Below, one piece after another: positions 20,505 to 28,613 of a stretch of 64,000 bases of DNA (the stretch's first letter is position 1; each line of letters starts with the position of its first letter). The translations under genes and the position numbers were made by a program. The DNA is from Oscillospiraceae bacterium (GTDB lineage Bacteria; Bacillota; Clostridia; Oscillospirales; Ruminococcaceae): positions 685,548 to 749,547 of the forward strand of contig JAJQGT010000006.1 in assembly GCA_021201135.1 (NCBI GenBank), read 5' to 3'. The notes under the pieces are model-generated. The model saw only the letters and a list, made by a program, of their open reading frames with translations. It had not been told where the DNA came from and searched no databases.

Positions 20505-22168
20505 GAGTAGCTCTCCCTCCATTCCGAATACTGTCTGTTTATCTCCTCCAGAAGCTCATCAATCCCTGCTTCCTCAAGCTCGGATTTCAGGGCGGCGAGG
20601 TCTTCTTCGACCGATGAATAGCCTACATATGAGTGGTTCCAGGCGGCTCTTTCCACAGCCGCATTGAGCTCTTCATAGCCTCTGACATCAAATGCAAAGC
20701 CTATTGCTTCGCTCTCATCGGCGGGTGAAGCTGTTTCAAGAATTTCCTTGCAAAGCTCGTTCATATCCTCTGGCATATCTCCCGAGCTGTCGGAGTATGG
20801 CAGGCTTATAAGCGGGTTATAGAACCTGAACATGTTGAGCACCGGGCGAGCATCCGACACGACACCATCGACGATATTATAGTCCTCGCCCTCTATACCA
20901 TAGGTCAGAAGATTATTTAAGTATGAATCCGTCTGGCTGAGAAGTATAAAATCGAACGCCTCGGATTTGTATTCAGAGCCGGAATATATCCCGATTCCGT
21001 CCAAAGCCTGAGTATAGTGGTAATCGGACATCGGCACAACTGTGTAATCAGCGGTGTTGTCTTTTGAATCGACTATCTTCTGAATATGAGACCTTATTTC
21101 AAACCTCAGCGGATTAATATAAATGAAGCAATCGTCAAGCCCAACGATGTCGTAATTTTCGAGGACACCTGCGTTTTTCAACTCATACATCATTTCGAGA
21201 TACGCTTCCAATTTTTCGCTGTATGCAAGGCTTACCGCAACTCCGTTTTCACTGTCGAAGGAAATGCCGTCCATATAAATGAAACGGTCGATACAGTATG
21301 CCGAAGAATAGCCGGCTGAAACTCCCGCACAGCCTTCCGTCTGCATTACCTCTTTAATAATATCAAGCTGTTCGGTTATAGTCTTGTCAAAATCCCAACC
21401 GTATTTTTCGGCAAGCTCGGTATTGATATAGTAGTAGCAATCTGCTCTTACGCCGACTTCATATCCGCCGAAATTGTAAAGAACACCGTTCACCCGGAAT
21501 GAATCCCAATATTCTTCCGGCAGCGAGTTATAATACGCCATAGCTTCCTCTGAGCTTTCAAAATAGCTGTCAAGGGGTTCATAGATTCCGTCATAGATGT
21601 TGCTGAAGTAAGCGTTGATAAGCCCGTTTTCCGAAGTGCATGTACAGCGTGCGAGTATATCAACCTGTTCACTCGATTCAAGCTGTTCTATATACGCATC
21701 TCTTGCATCGTCATAGTAGAGCGTGGCGTTATAAAAGTCAACCGGCGAAAAGCAGATGACGTAATCCTTACCGAAAGAAACAAGATAGTCGTTGATAGTA
21801 TCGATGGGTATGAGCCTTGTATCTTCTGCGGGATAATCATAACCCTGCCAGACCAGAACCGTCTTGTCGGGATACTTCGCCTGAATTTCGTCTGCCGATT
21901 CATAGTAATTAGGGTAGTATTTATGTCTGTAGATATTTGTGCTGTGTCCGTTTACATAGGTCTCCTCTACTATCAATACGCCGTTTTCCTCTGTCCACGA
22001 AGTGACGTAATATTCTTCTTCGCTTTCGGGAACGGTCGTGACGGCAGAAGTCGTAGCCGCCGTTGTGGTTTCGCTTTCCTGCGGGAGGTCTTCGGACTGC
22101 CTTCCGCAGGAAGTGAAAACCGTCAGGCAGAGTGTGATTGTGAGAATTATGGATAGTAATCTCTTCAT
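20501..22168 (-). CDS. Extracellular solute-binding-like lipoprotein (second subfamily), first gene of the lipoprotein array
   Basis: Lipobox 'LTVFTSCG'; 'SEAFDFILLSQTDSYLNNLLTYG'; SD AAAGGCGG upstream of ATG. Confidence 0.84.
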   Translation of the reverse strand: MKRLLSIILTITLCLTVFTSCGRQSEDLPQESETTTAATTSAVTTVPESEEEYYVTSWTEENGVLIVEETYVNGHSTNIYRHKYYPNYYESADEIQAKYPDKTVLVWQGYDYPAEDTRLIPIDTINDYLVSFGKDYVICFSPVDFYNATLYYDDARDAYIEQLESSEQVDILARCTCTSENGLINAYFSNIYDGIYEPLDSYFESSEEAMAYYNSLPEEYWDSFRVNGVLYNFGGYEVGVRADCYYYINTELAEKYGWDFDKTITEQLDIIKEVMQTEGCAGVSAGYSSAYCIDRFIYMDGISFDSENGVAVSLAYSEKLEAYLEMMYELKNAGVLENYDIVGLDDCFIYINPLRFEIRSHIQKIVDSKDNTADYTVVPMSDYHYTQALDGIGIYSGSEYKSEAFDFILLSQTDSYLNNLLTYGIEGEDYNIVDGVVSDARPVLNMFRFYNPLISLPYSDSSGDMPEDMNELCKEILETASPADESEAIGFAFDVRGYEELNAAVERAAWNHSYVGYSSVEEDLAALKSELEEAGIDELLEEINRQYSEWRESYS

Positions 22169-22233
22169 GGTGAACCGCCTTTCTTTGTGCTTTCATAATA
22201 ACAGACACCGATTTCGGGCGGTTGGGTGCAAAA

Positions 22234-22268
22234 TCGGTGGGGAGAAGCAAAAATTGTCTCCCCACCGA
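22234..22268 (-). terminator. Strong hairpin, probable terminator of the recombinase operon
   Basis: Perfect 12-bp inverted repeat TCGGTGGGGAGA-N11-TCTCCCCACCGA, followed on the minus strand by TTTT. Confidence 0.65.
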
Positions 22269-22281
22269 CTTTAGCGTTTTC

Positions 22282-23865
22282 TCATTCCGCCGATATCTCC
22301 GTCAGCTCCTCCCCTTTCCACTCGATATCGACCTGCCATTTGTCGTAGATTATGACCTTCTCAACGAAAGTTTCCGCCATTTTGCAGGTGAGCCGGGTTT
22401 CGTTCCCGAAGAGCCTGACGTTTTCCATCAGGACATCGAGCTCGGGCTTACGGCGGTTGCGAAGGGCTCGGGTCCGGGACTCTCTTTCGTGAACAGCGGC
22501 GAGTGCCGACCTGATCGAGTCCGACTCTTCGGACAGCTTTTTCTTTTCCAATGCAAGACCTTCGCGAGAGATTTCGCCCGAGGCATACGACTCATAGAGG
22601 GCAAGCTTCTGCGATTCGATATTGCCAAGCTCAGCTTGGAGCTCTGCGGCTTCCTCTCCGAGAAGCTCAAGGCACTCAATGCGGTTTCGCTCGGCTTCTT
22701 CGGCTTTGCCGCAGGCGACCTCAAGAAGCTTCATCCACTGCCTCAGGCGGCGGAAAACCAGCTCGTTCAGGAGCTCCTCGGAGAATCGGTCATCGGGACA
22801 GCCGGAGCTCAAGCCGGTTTGCCCGGAATGGGAGCACCGGAAGAAGCACTCGTCATAGACGTTTTCTTTATACGCCATCGCATAGCCGCAGTTGCCGCAG
22901 AAAACCTTGGATTTGAGCTGATAGCGGCGGCTTTCGGGCGACTTCTTTCTTCTCCCCGTGAAGATTTTCTGAGCCTCGGCGAAGGTCCCGGCGCTGACAA
23001 TCGCAGGGTGATTATCGGGGATTTTCTTTGGACTGTCGATGGCAACGCTCTTCTTTGAGCCGGCGACCACGCACCTTCTCTTCTGCAGGATATAGGTGCC
23101 GGTGTAGACCTCGTTTTTGAGAATCTGCATCACCTTCGTGCCCGTCCAGGCGGCAAAATCGCTCTTTTCGGAGGAGCACGCTTTGCCCTTTATGCGGTGT
23201 TCACGGTTATAGGTCGCAACCGTCGGGACGTTCTCGCGGTTGAGGATTTTCGCAATCTCACCAGTCGTCCGGTCTTCACATGCAAGCGTGAAGATAAGCC
23301 GGACCGTCGCCGCGGCTTCATCATCAATAAGAACCTTCCCGGGGTGCTCCTCGTCCTTCAGATAGCCGAACGGCACGCCGAAGAAGAACTCGCCGTTTTC
23401 ACGCTTGACATCGAAGGCCGAAACGACCTTGAGGGACAAATCCCGGGAATAATAGGAATTGACGATGTTTTTCATCGCGAAGTCGATTCCGCAGTCGTCC
23501 TGCCGACCGCTGTCGTAACTGTCCGTAACGGAGATGAATCGCGTCCCGAGGAAGGGGAAAAGCTTCTCGATATAGTCGGCGCACTCGACATAGTTCCGTC
23601 CGAAACGGGAGAAGTCCTTGACGATAACCGTATCAACCGTCCGCTTTTTGATTAGCCCGAGCATCCGCTGAAATGCAGGTCTTTCGAAGTTGGTGCCGCT
23701 GTAGCCGTCGTCGATGAACTCCTCGACGTCCTCGTTCCTGAGATCGGGCATTTCCGAGAGATAGTCGGACAAAAGCCTACGCTGATTTTCGACGCTGTTG
23801 CTGAGCTGTTTCCGTTCGTCCAGATCGTCGTCAAGGCGGGAAAGTCGGATATAAAACGCAATCAT
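22282..23865 (-). CDS. Large serine recombinase
   Basis: Catalytic 'FYIRLSRLDDD', 'DTVIVKDFSRFGRNYVECADYIE', zinc ribbon 'CGNCGYAM...C'. Confidence 0.93.
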   Translation of the reverse strand: MIAFYIRLSRLDDDLDERKQLSNSVENQRRLLSDYLSEMPDLRNEDVEEFIDDGYSGTNFERPAFQRMLGLIKKRTVDTVIVKDFSRFGRNYVECADYIEKLFPFLGTRFISVTDSYDSGRQDDCGIDFAMKNIVNSYYSRDLSLKVVSAFDVKRENGEFFFGVPFGYLKDEEHPGKVLIDDEAAATVRLIFTLACEDRTTGEIAKILNRENVPTVATYNREHRIKGKACSSEKSDFAAWTGTKVMQILKNEVYTGTYILQKRRCVVAGSKKSVAIDSPKKIPDNHPAIVSAGTFAEAQKIFTGRRKKSPESRRYQLKSKVFCGNCGYAMAYKENVYDECFFRCSHSGQTGLSSGCPDDRFSEELLNELVFRRLRQWMKLLEVACGKAEEAERNRIECLELLGEEAAELQAELGNIESQKLALYESYASGEISREGLALEKKKLSEESDSIRSALAAVHERESRTRALRNRRKPELDVLMENVRLFGNETRLTCKMAETFVEKVIIYDKWQVDIEWKGEELTEISAE

Positions 23866-25295
23866 CGCTCTTCCTCCCTGAACTTAATCGCAAAGGTTCC
23901 GTCGACACTATAGCTGACCTTTTCGACAAATTCCGACAAAAGCTCCTTCGTCAAGCCCTTCCTGAGGAGCCTTTCAATCGCATTTGTCTCGTCAGTTTCG
24001 AGAATTTCGACGCTCGAGGTATCGCTCAGACGGATAATCCCGACCGTTTCGGCGGGGATTTTCTCAATATGAACATTGCCTTTGGAAAGATGCCTTCTCA
24101 GTTCGTTCAGAACGTACTTATAAACCCTCTGCTCGGGGATGCTCGAAACCTTCACGGCGCAGGGCGGAGCGGCAGGGTCTGTCTTGCGATAGTCATTGTA
24201 GCCGCCGCAACGGTAGCGGAAATTGCGAATTGCCGGGGTGTTGCCTGCTCTGTCATATTGCATCGCGCGACCGCAGTTTCCGCAGAAGAAGATGCCGCCG
24301 AGGACATTCGGGAACCTTTCCGAGCGGATTGCGCCCTTTCGGAGGGCTTCAGCCTTCTGCCTGCTCCTCTCCCTCATTTCCCGGGAAATCTCCTCGAAAA
24401 CATCCGCATCAACAAGCGGCTCGTGGGTGTTCGGGATGACGGCATAGTCGCCCTTGCCGGTTGTGTTGTAGACGGTTGCGCCGGTGAAGGTGCGGTTTTC
24501 GAGGAGCTTCTGGACGCTGATGTGGTCCCACTTGTCGGAGCATTTTACATTCAGGTACTTGCCCCGGGATTTGCGGTATTCAAGCGGCGTCGGCGCACCG
24601 ATTTCGTTGAGACGGTCGGCGATTGCCGTCAAACCTAAGCCTTCGGCTTTCAGCCTGAATATAAGCCTGACATAATCCGAGGTGTTTGGGTCGGGAAGAA
24701 GGTGATAGTTGCACCCGGGGTCGACCATATAGCCGTATGGCACCGACCAGAACGGGCGCTCTCCCGCTTTTTCCTTCGCTCTGAAAACAGCAAGAATCTT
24801 ACGCTGTGTTTCCCGGGCGTACATTTCGTTAATCATGTTCTTAAGCGGCAGAATAAGGCTGTCCGAGTCGTCCTCGTTCAGGCTGTCAAAGCCGTCGTTC
24901 ACGGAAATAAAGCGTATGCCGAGCTCGGGAAAAATCGTCTCGAGGTAATAGCCCGCCTCGATGTGATTTCTGCCGAACCTCGACAGGTCCTTGACAAGAA
25001 CACAGTTGATTCTGCCGTCACGAATGTCCTCCATCATCCGTCTGAACTGGGCACGGTCGAAGCTCAGACCGCTCCTGCCGTTGTCTGAGTAAATATTCAC
25101 AAGGCTGAGGTCCGGGTGAACCGATATGTACGATTCGAGATACTTTATCTGGTTTGTGATTGAACGGTCGTCCTCGAAGCCATTGTTTTCGTCTGAAAGT
25201 CGGGCATAGATTGCCGTGTTCCAGATGCGTTTTTTCTTCCGTTCAAGATATTTCTCGGTCGATTTCGGGATCCTGTTTCGTCTGCTCATCTTCAT
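23862..25295 (-). CDS. Large serine recombinase
   Basis: 'TAIYARLSDENN', 'NCVLVKDLSRFGRNHIEAGYYLE', 'CGNCGRAM'. Confidence 0.93.
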   Translation of the reverse strand: MKMSRRNRIPKSTEKYLERKKKRIWNTAIYARLSDENNGFEDDRSITNQIKYLESYISVHPDLSLVNIYSDNGRSGLSFDRAQFRRMMEDIRDGRINCVLVKDLSRFGRNHIEAGYYLETIFPELGIRFISVNDGFDSLNEDDSDSLILPLKNMINEMYARETQRKILAVFRAKEKAGERPFWSVPYGYMVDPGCNYHLLPDPNTSDYVRLIFRLKAEGLGLTAIADRLNEIGAPTPLEYRKSRGKYLNVKCSDKWDHISVQKLLENRTFTGATVYNTTGKGDYAVIPNTHEPLVDADVFEEISREMRERSRQKAEALRKGAIRSERFPNVLGGIFFCGNCGRAMQYDRAGNTPAIRNFRYRCGGYNDYRKTDPAAPPCAVKVSSIPEQRVYKYVLNELRRHLSKGNVHIEKIPAETVGIIRLSDTSSVEILETDETNAIERLLRKGLTKELLSEFVEKVSYSVDGTFAIKFREEER

Positions 25296-25765
25296 GCCTT
25301 CTTTCCATATAAAGTACTTCTGTATTCGCGGGTTCTGGCTTTCAGATAAGCATCTACGTCGCCGACACCGGTGTCGAAATCCGCCTCAACATCAATAAAG
25401 CCTATCCCGCAGGGGATGAAATACTCGCGAATCAGGGTTGCGAGCCCCGAAATGCTCGGGGCGACGGTGCGTGTGGCATAGATTACAATAGTTTCTATCG
25501 CTGAGGTTTCGGTGTCCCTAAGAAGCCTTTGCCATGCGTCGTTGCCGGTGGCGCTCAGGGGCGTGCGCCTGCCGTTGTGCTCGGGGACTCTGACAACTCT
25601 GACATCATCGTCCCGGTAAATCCGCATGAGCTTCAGCTCTTCCCGCCTATTGAGATATTTCCTACATTCCGCAAGAGCCCGCTCGGTGTCAATCGCTTCG
25701 CCGTAAGCGGCGGGAGCAAGATAGATCGCGGCTTTATATTGCGGCTTCAAGTCCAGATTCTTCAT
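25292..25765 (-). CDS. Resolvase-like domain protein lacking the catalytic residues
   Basis: Co-linear with the catalytic domain of ORF 25734..27374, but YLRLS is YLAPA and the DLSRFGRN region is YATRTVAP. Confidence 0.7.
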   Translation of the reverse strand: MKNLDLKPQYKAAIYLAPAAYGEAIDTERALAECRKYLNRREELKLMRIYRDDDVRVVRVPEHNGRRTPLSATGNDAWQRLLRDTETSAIETIVIYATRTVAPSISGLATLIREYFIPCGIGFIDVEADFDTGVGDVDAYLKARTREYRSTLYGKKA

Positions 25766-27374
25766 ACTTCGCCGCCTCCTTTCTTGCCCTGATTGCGCTG
25801 TCGTGGCGGAACCTGATGTCCATATGCCCGCCTATTCCGACATAGACCTTGTCGACAAGCTCGCACATGACTTTTCTTTGGAGCGTGTCAATATCCCTGT
25901 ACTTTTTGAAGCTCTCAAGCCAACTTGCATCGGCAATTTCCGAAACAAGGCGGCTTCGCTTTTTGGAGACGGCTCTACTGTCCTGCTTCGCCCGCTCGAT
26001 TTTGTCCGTATAAAGCTTCGAATAATCCATATACTCGCTTCGGGTCAGGACTCCTGCGGAATAGTCGCCGAAAAGATGGTCTTTGAGCCGCCCGCACCTG
26101 TCCATCTCCTCCTCAAGGGACAAGAGCTCCCTGTCAAGGCTTTTCACCTCTTCCGAGTCCTCAGGCAAAAAGTCGAGATGCTCGATATCGTAAGCCGAAA
26201 GCGCCATCTGGCGGATTACCCGCAATAGCCCGGCGGTTGCCTTCTTCTCGCTGATTCGAACGGAGCTCCTTCCCGCCCTTTCGCAGTCCTTGCATTTATA
26301 ATAGCGATAGATTTTGTCGCCGCGATAAGTGGATTTGATGGTCATCTGTCTGCCACATACGTCACAGAATAAAAAGCCGGAGAGCGTTGCCGCACACTCT
26401 CCGCCGGTCGTCTTGATTTCTCTTTGCATTATCTCCTGCACCTGCTCGAACAGGTTCGGCTCAACTATCGCCTCGTGGGTTCCCGCGACTCTCGTCCACT
26501 CGTCCTTCGGGAGAAGCACCCTCTCGTCCGAGCGATAACTGAGCTTGCGGTACTTCCCCTGCACCAGCGTGCCGGTGTAGCACTCGTTGTGGAGGATGTT
26601 ATAGACGCTCCCCGCGCCCCAGAGCGCCTTGGGGTTCCGCTTGAAGTTGCCGCTGACATGCACGCCTCGCTCCGTCTGATATTCATAAGGCGAAAGTATG
26701 CCGCTTTCGTTGAGGCGGTCGGCAATGGTGCGGTTGCCATAGCCCTCAAGCTTCCAGTCGAAAATCTGCCGAACCGTCGGGGCGGCGCTCTCATCCACAA
26801 TCAGCCTTGAACGGTCTTGGGGGCTTTTCTTGTAGCCGTACGGGACAAAGGACATCACGCACTCTCCCCGCTTTCGCATTGCGGAAAGCTGTGTCGTGAT
26901 TTTTCGGGAGATTTCACGGCAGTAGTAGTCGTTGATAAGGTTCTTCATCGGAACCGTCAGAAGGTCCGCACTGCGCTTTTCCTCCGCCGTATCGAAGCCG
27001 TCGTTGATTGCTACGAGGCGCACTCCCATCGCCGGAAAAGTCATCTCGAGGTATCTGCCCACTTCGATATAGTTCCTTCCGAAACGGGATAAATCCTTAA
27101 CGAGAATGCAGTTGACAAGCCCACTCTCCAGGTCCCGATAAAGCCGTTTCCAAGACGGTCGGTCGAAGTTGGAGCCCGAGTAGCCGTCGTCTACATACTC
27201 GCCGACATACTTAAACTCGCCCCTGTCACGGATGTAGTCCTCGAGCAGCTTCCGCTGATTTGCGATAGAATCGCTCTCGCGTTTGTCGCCGTCCTCCTGC
27301 GACAGCCGGAGATACAGAGCCGTCCTATAAACGACCTTGGGGCTTTCATCTCCATAGTTGAATTTTTGTGCCAT
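25734..27374 (-). CDS. Large serine recombinase
   Basis: 'TALYLRLSQEDGDKRESDSIANQRKLLEDYI', 'NCILVKDLSRFGRNYIEVGRYLE'; start set at MAQK after AGAGGAG. Confidence 0.93.
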   Translation of the reverse strand: MAQKFNYGDESPKVVYRTALYLRLSQEDGDKRESDSIANQRKLLEDYIRDRGEFKYVGEYVDDGYSGSNFDRPSWKRLYRDLESGLVNCILVKDLSRFGRNYIEVGRYLEMTFPAMGVRLVAINDGFDTAEEKRSADLLTVPMKNLINDYYCREISRKITTQLSAMRKRGECVMSFVPYGYKKSPQDRSRLIVDESAAPTVRQIFDWKLEGYGNRTIADRLNESGILSPYEYQTERGVHVSGNFKRNPKALWGAGSVYNILHNECYTGTLVQGKYRKLSYRSDERVLLPKDEWTRVAGTHEAIVEPNLFEQVQEIMQREIKTTGGECAATLSGFLFCDVCGRQMTIKSTYRGDKIYRYYKCKDCERAGRSSVRISEKKATAGLLRVIRQMALSAYDIEHLDFLPEDSEEVKSLDRELLSLEEEMDRCGRLKDHLFGDYSAGVLTRSEYMDYSKLYTDKIERAKQDSRAVSKKRSRLVSEIADASWLESFKKYRDIDTLQRKVMCELVDKVYVGIGGHMDIRFRHDSAIRARKEAAKYEESGLEAAI

Positions 27375-27428
27375 TTTAATACTCCTCTCAGATAACAAGC
27401 TAATAATGTTCGCTTGCTTAATGCTTGG

Positions 27429-27457
27429 ATTTTAGCATAGGTGAGAGAGGTTTGCAA
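27429..27457 (-). promoter_or_regulatory. Sigma-70-like promoter of the recombinase operon
   Basis: Minus strand TTGCAA-N17-TAAAAT upstream of ORF 25734..27374. Confidence 0.6.
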
Positions 27458-27474
27458 CTTTTGGTTTTTGGGCG

Positions 27475-27518
27475 AAAAAAAGCCCGGCGGTGATTTGTAA
27501 AAAAGCACCTGCCGGGGA
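27475..27518 (-). terminator. Terminator of the DUF3791/DUF3990 cassette
   Basis: Minus strand CCCCGGCAGGTG...CACCGCCGGGCTTTTTTT. Confidence 0.75.
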
Positions 27519-27529
27519 TATTTTATATA

Positions 27530-27739
27530 TTACTGTTTCTTGGATTTTTCCTGACAGAACAGCCCGAAGATGAATAACGCTGACTGTCCGTATAAGCCCG
27601 TATCGGAATCGGACAAGGATTCCGCTGTTCCGGAAGTATAGAACTCATCCATCGCCTCTTCTTCCGAAATGTTGTATTTCTCCGAAATCATCCGGATAAT
27701 TTCCGGAATAAGCGTTGCCCTTATTGTAGCATGTGCCAT
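27530..27739 (-). CDS. DUF3791-like small protein
   Basis: 'MAHATIRATLIPEIIRMISEKYNISEEEAMDEFYTSGTAESLSDSDTGLYGQSALFIFGLF'; SD GGAGG. Confidence 0.7.
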   Translation of the reverse strand: MAHATIRATLIPEIIRMISEKYNISEEEAMDEFYTSGTAESLSDSDTGLYGQSALFIFGLFCQEKSKKQ

Positions 27740-27743
27740 AGTT

Positions 27744-28238
27744 CTACACCTCCACAATGTAGCTTTCCACAAACGTTAATTCAGCCAGAGATGCCTCTGT
27801 GCAGAATGCTATCTGGTTGTTGATTTTTTCGAATTTCAGACGCTCAACCGCATCCTCTTTTCTCATAATTCCCTGGACGACATAGGACACGGTCTCGCCG
27901 ACATTATCGTTTGCAATCTTTCCGATAACAATGTCGTATCCATGCGTATAATTCACATTGCTCCTACATTGCACAACTATATCCAGCCAATCCAATGAAG
28001 CTTCATTGAAAATCTTTTCTTTCAAAGTATTGCTTTCGCTCCACTCGTATATATTTACGACAGCCTGTTCTCTTTTGCCGCTATTGCGCGACAGAATTTT
28101 TGCACGCCTGATTGCCCATCGTTCAGCTTGTTCCTTTATATCAGTGGTGTAAAATGCAAATCCAAAATCTCTGCCGATTTCACTTGTGACAATTTTCGGT
28201 TGCTGTATTTCCAAAGTTGTCCCGTGATACACTAACAT
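27744..28238 (-). CDS. DUF3990-like protein, possible ADP-ribosyltransferase-like fold
   Basis: 'MLVYHGTTLEIQQPKIVTSEIGRDFGFAFYTTDIKEQAERWAIRRAKI'. Confidence 0.7.
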   Translation of the reverse strand: MLVYHGTTLEIQQPKIVTSEIGRDFGFAFYTTDIKEQAERWAIRRAKILSRNSGKREQAVVNIYEWSESNTLKEKIFNEASLDWLDIVVQCRSNVNYTHGYDIVIGKIANDNVGETVSYVVQGIMRKEDAVERLKFEKINNQIAFCTEASLAELTFVESYIVEV

Positions 28239-28435
28239 TTGCGATTGCCTCCCAGATACTGATCGATAAGCTGCATCATATACTCCATGCTCATGCCATG
28301 AAGGTCGTCATAATCGTCGCGAAGCATGTCGAGAACCTTTTCTTTCTTGAATAACTCATACACTTTTTCACTCGGCTGATTTGTATGCTCTGCGTAATAC
28401 TCAACACAGAATGACACAAACGACAATTTGCTCAT
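28232..28435 (-). CDS. DUF3791-like small protein
   Basis: 'MSKLSFVSFCVEYYAEHTNQPSEKVYELFKKEKVLDMLRDDYDDLHGMSMEYMMQLIDQYL'; overlaps the DUF3990-like gene. Confidence 0.7.
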   Translation of the reverse strand: MSKLSFVSFCVEYYAEHTNQPSEKVYELFKKEKVLDMLRDDYDDLHGMSMEYMMQLIDQYLGGNRKC

Positions 28436-28554
28436 TCGATCACCTCCAAGATAACATCATACTATTCTTATAGCTTACCACAAAACCACGCATAAATCAA
28501 GCTTTCTTTCGGCTTTCAGCTTTTTGGTTTGCAACTTTCCCGCCAAATTGTCCC

Positions 28555-28583
28555 TTGACGATTCGGGAAAATACTACTATAAT
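28555..28583 (+). promoter_or_regulatory. Sigma-70 promoter of the thioesterase gene
   Basis: TTGACG-N17-TATAAT. Confidence 0.8.
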
Positions 28584-28613
28584 AAGATAAACAACTATTT
28601 TGGAGGGGTTATT

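Noticed and set aside
20501-22282. Recombinase-driven promoter inversion controlling the lipoprotein operon
   Set aside because: No pair of inverted sites flanking a promoter-sized segment was found; the inverted repeats at 22207..22268 fit a hairpin better than recombination sites.
22222-23058. 278-aa plus-strand ORF spanning the operon gap
   Set aside because: Mostly antisense to a serine recombinase with low-complexity, non-homologous translation.
22282-27374. Prophage
   Set aside because: Serine recombinases are present but no capsid, terminase, portal, tail or lysis genes appear in the window.
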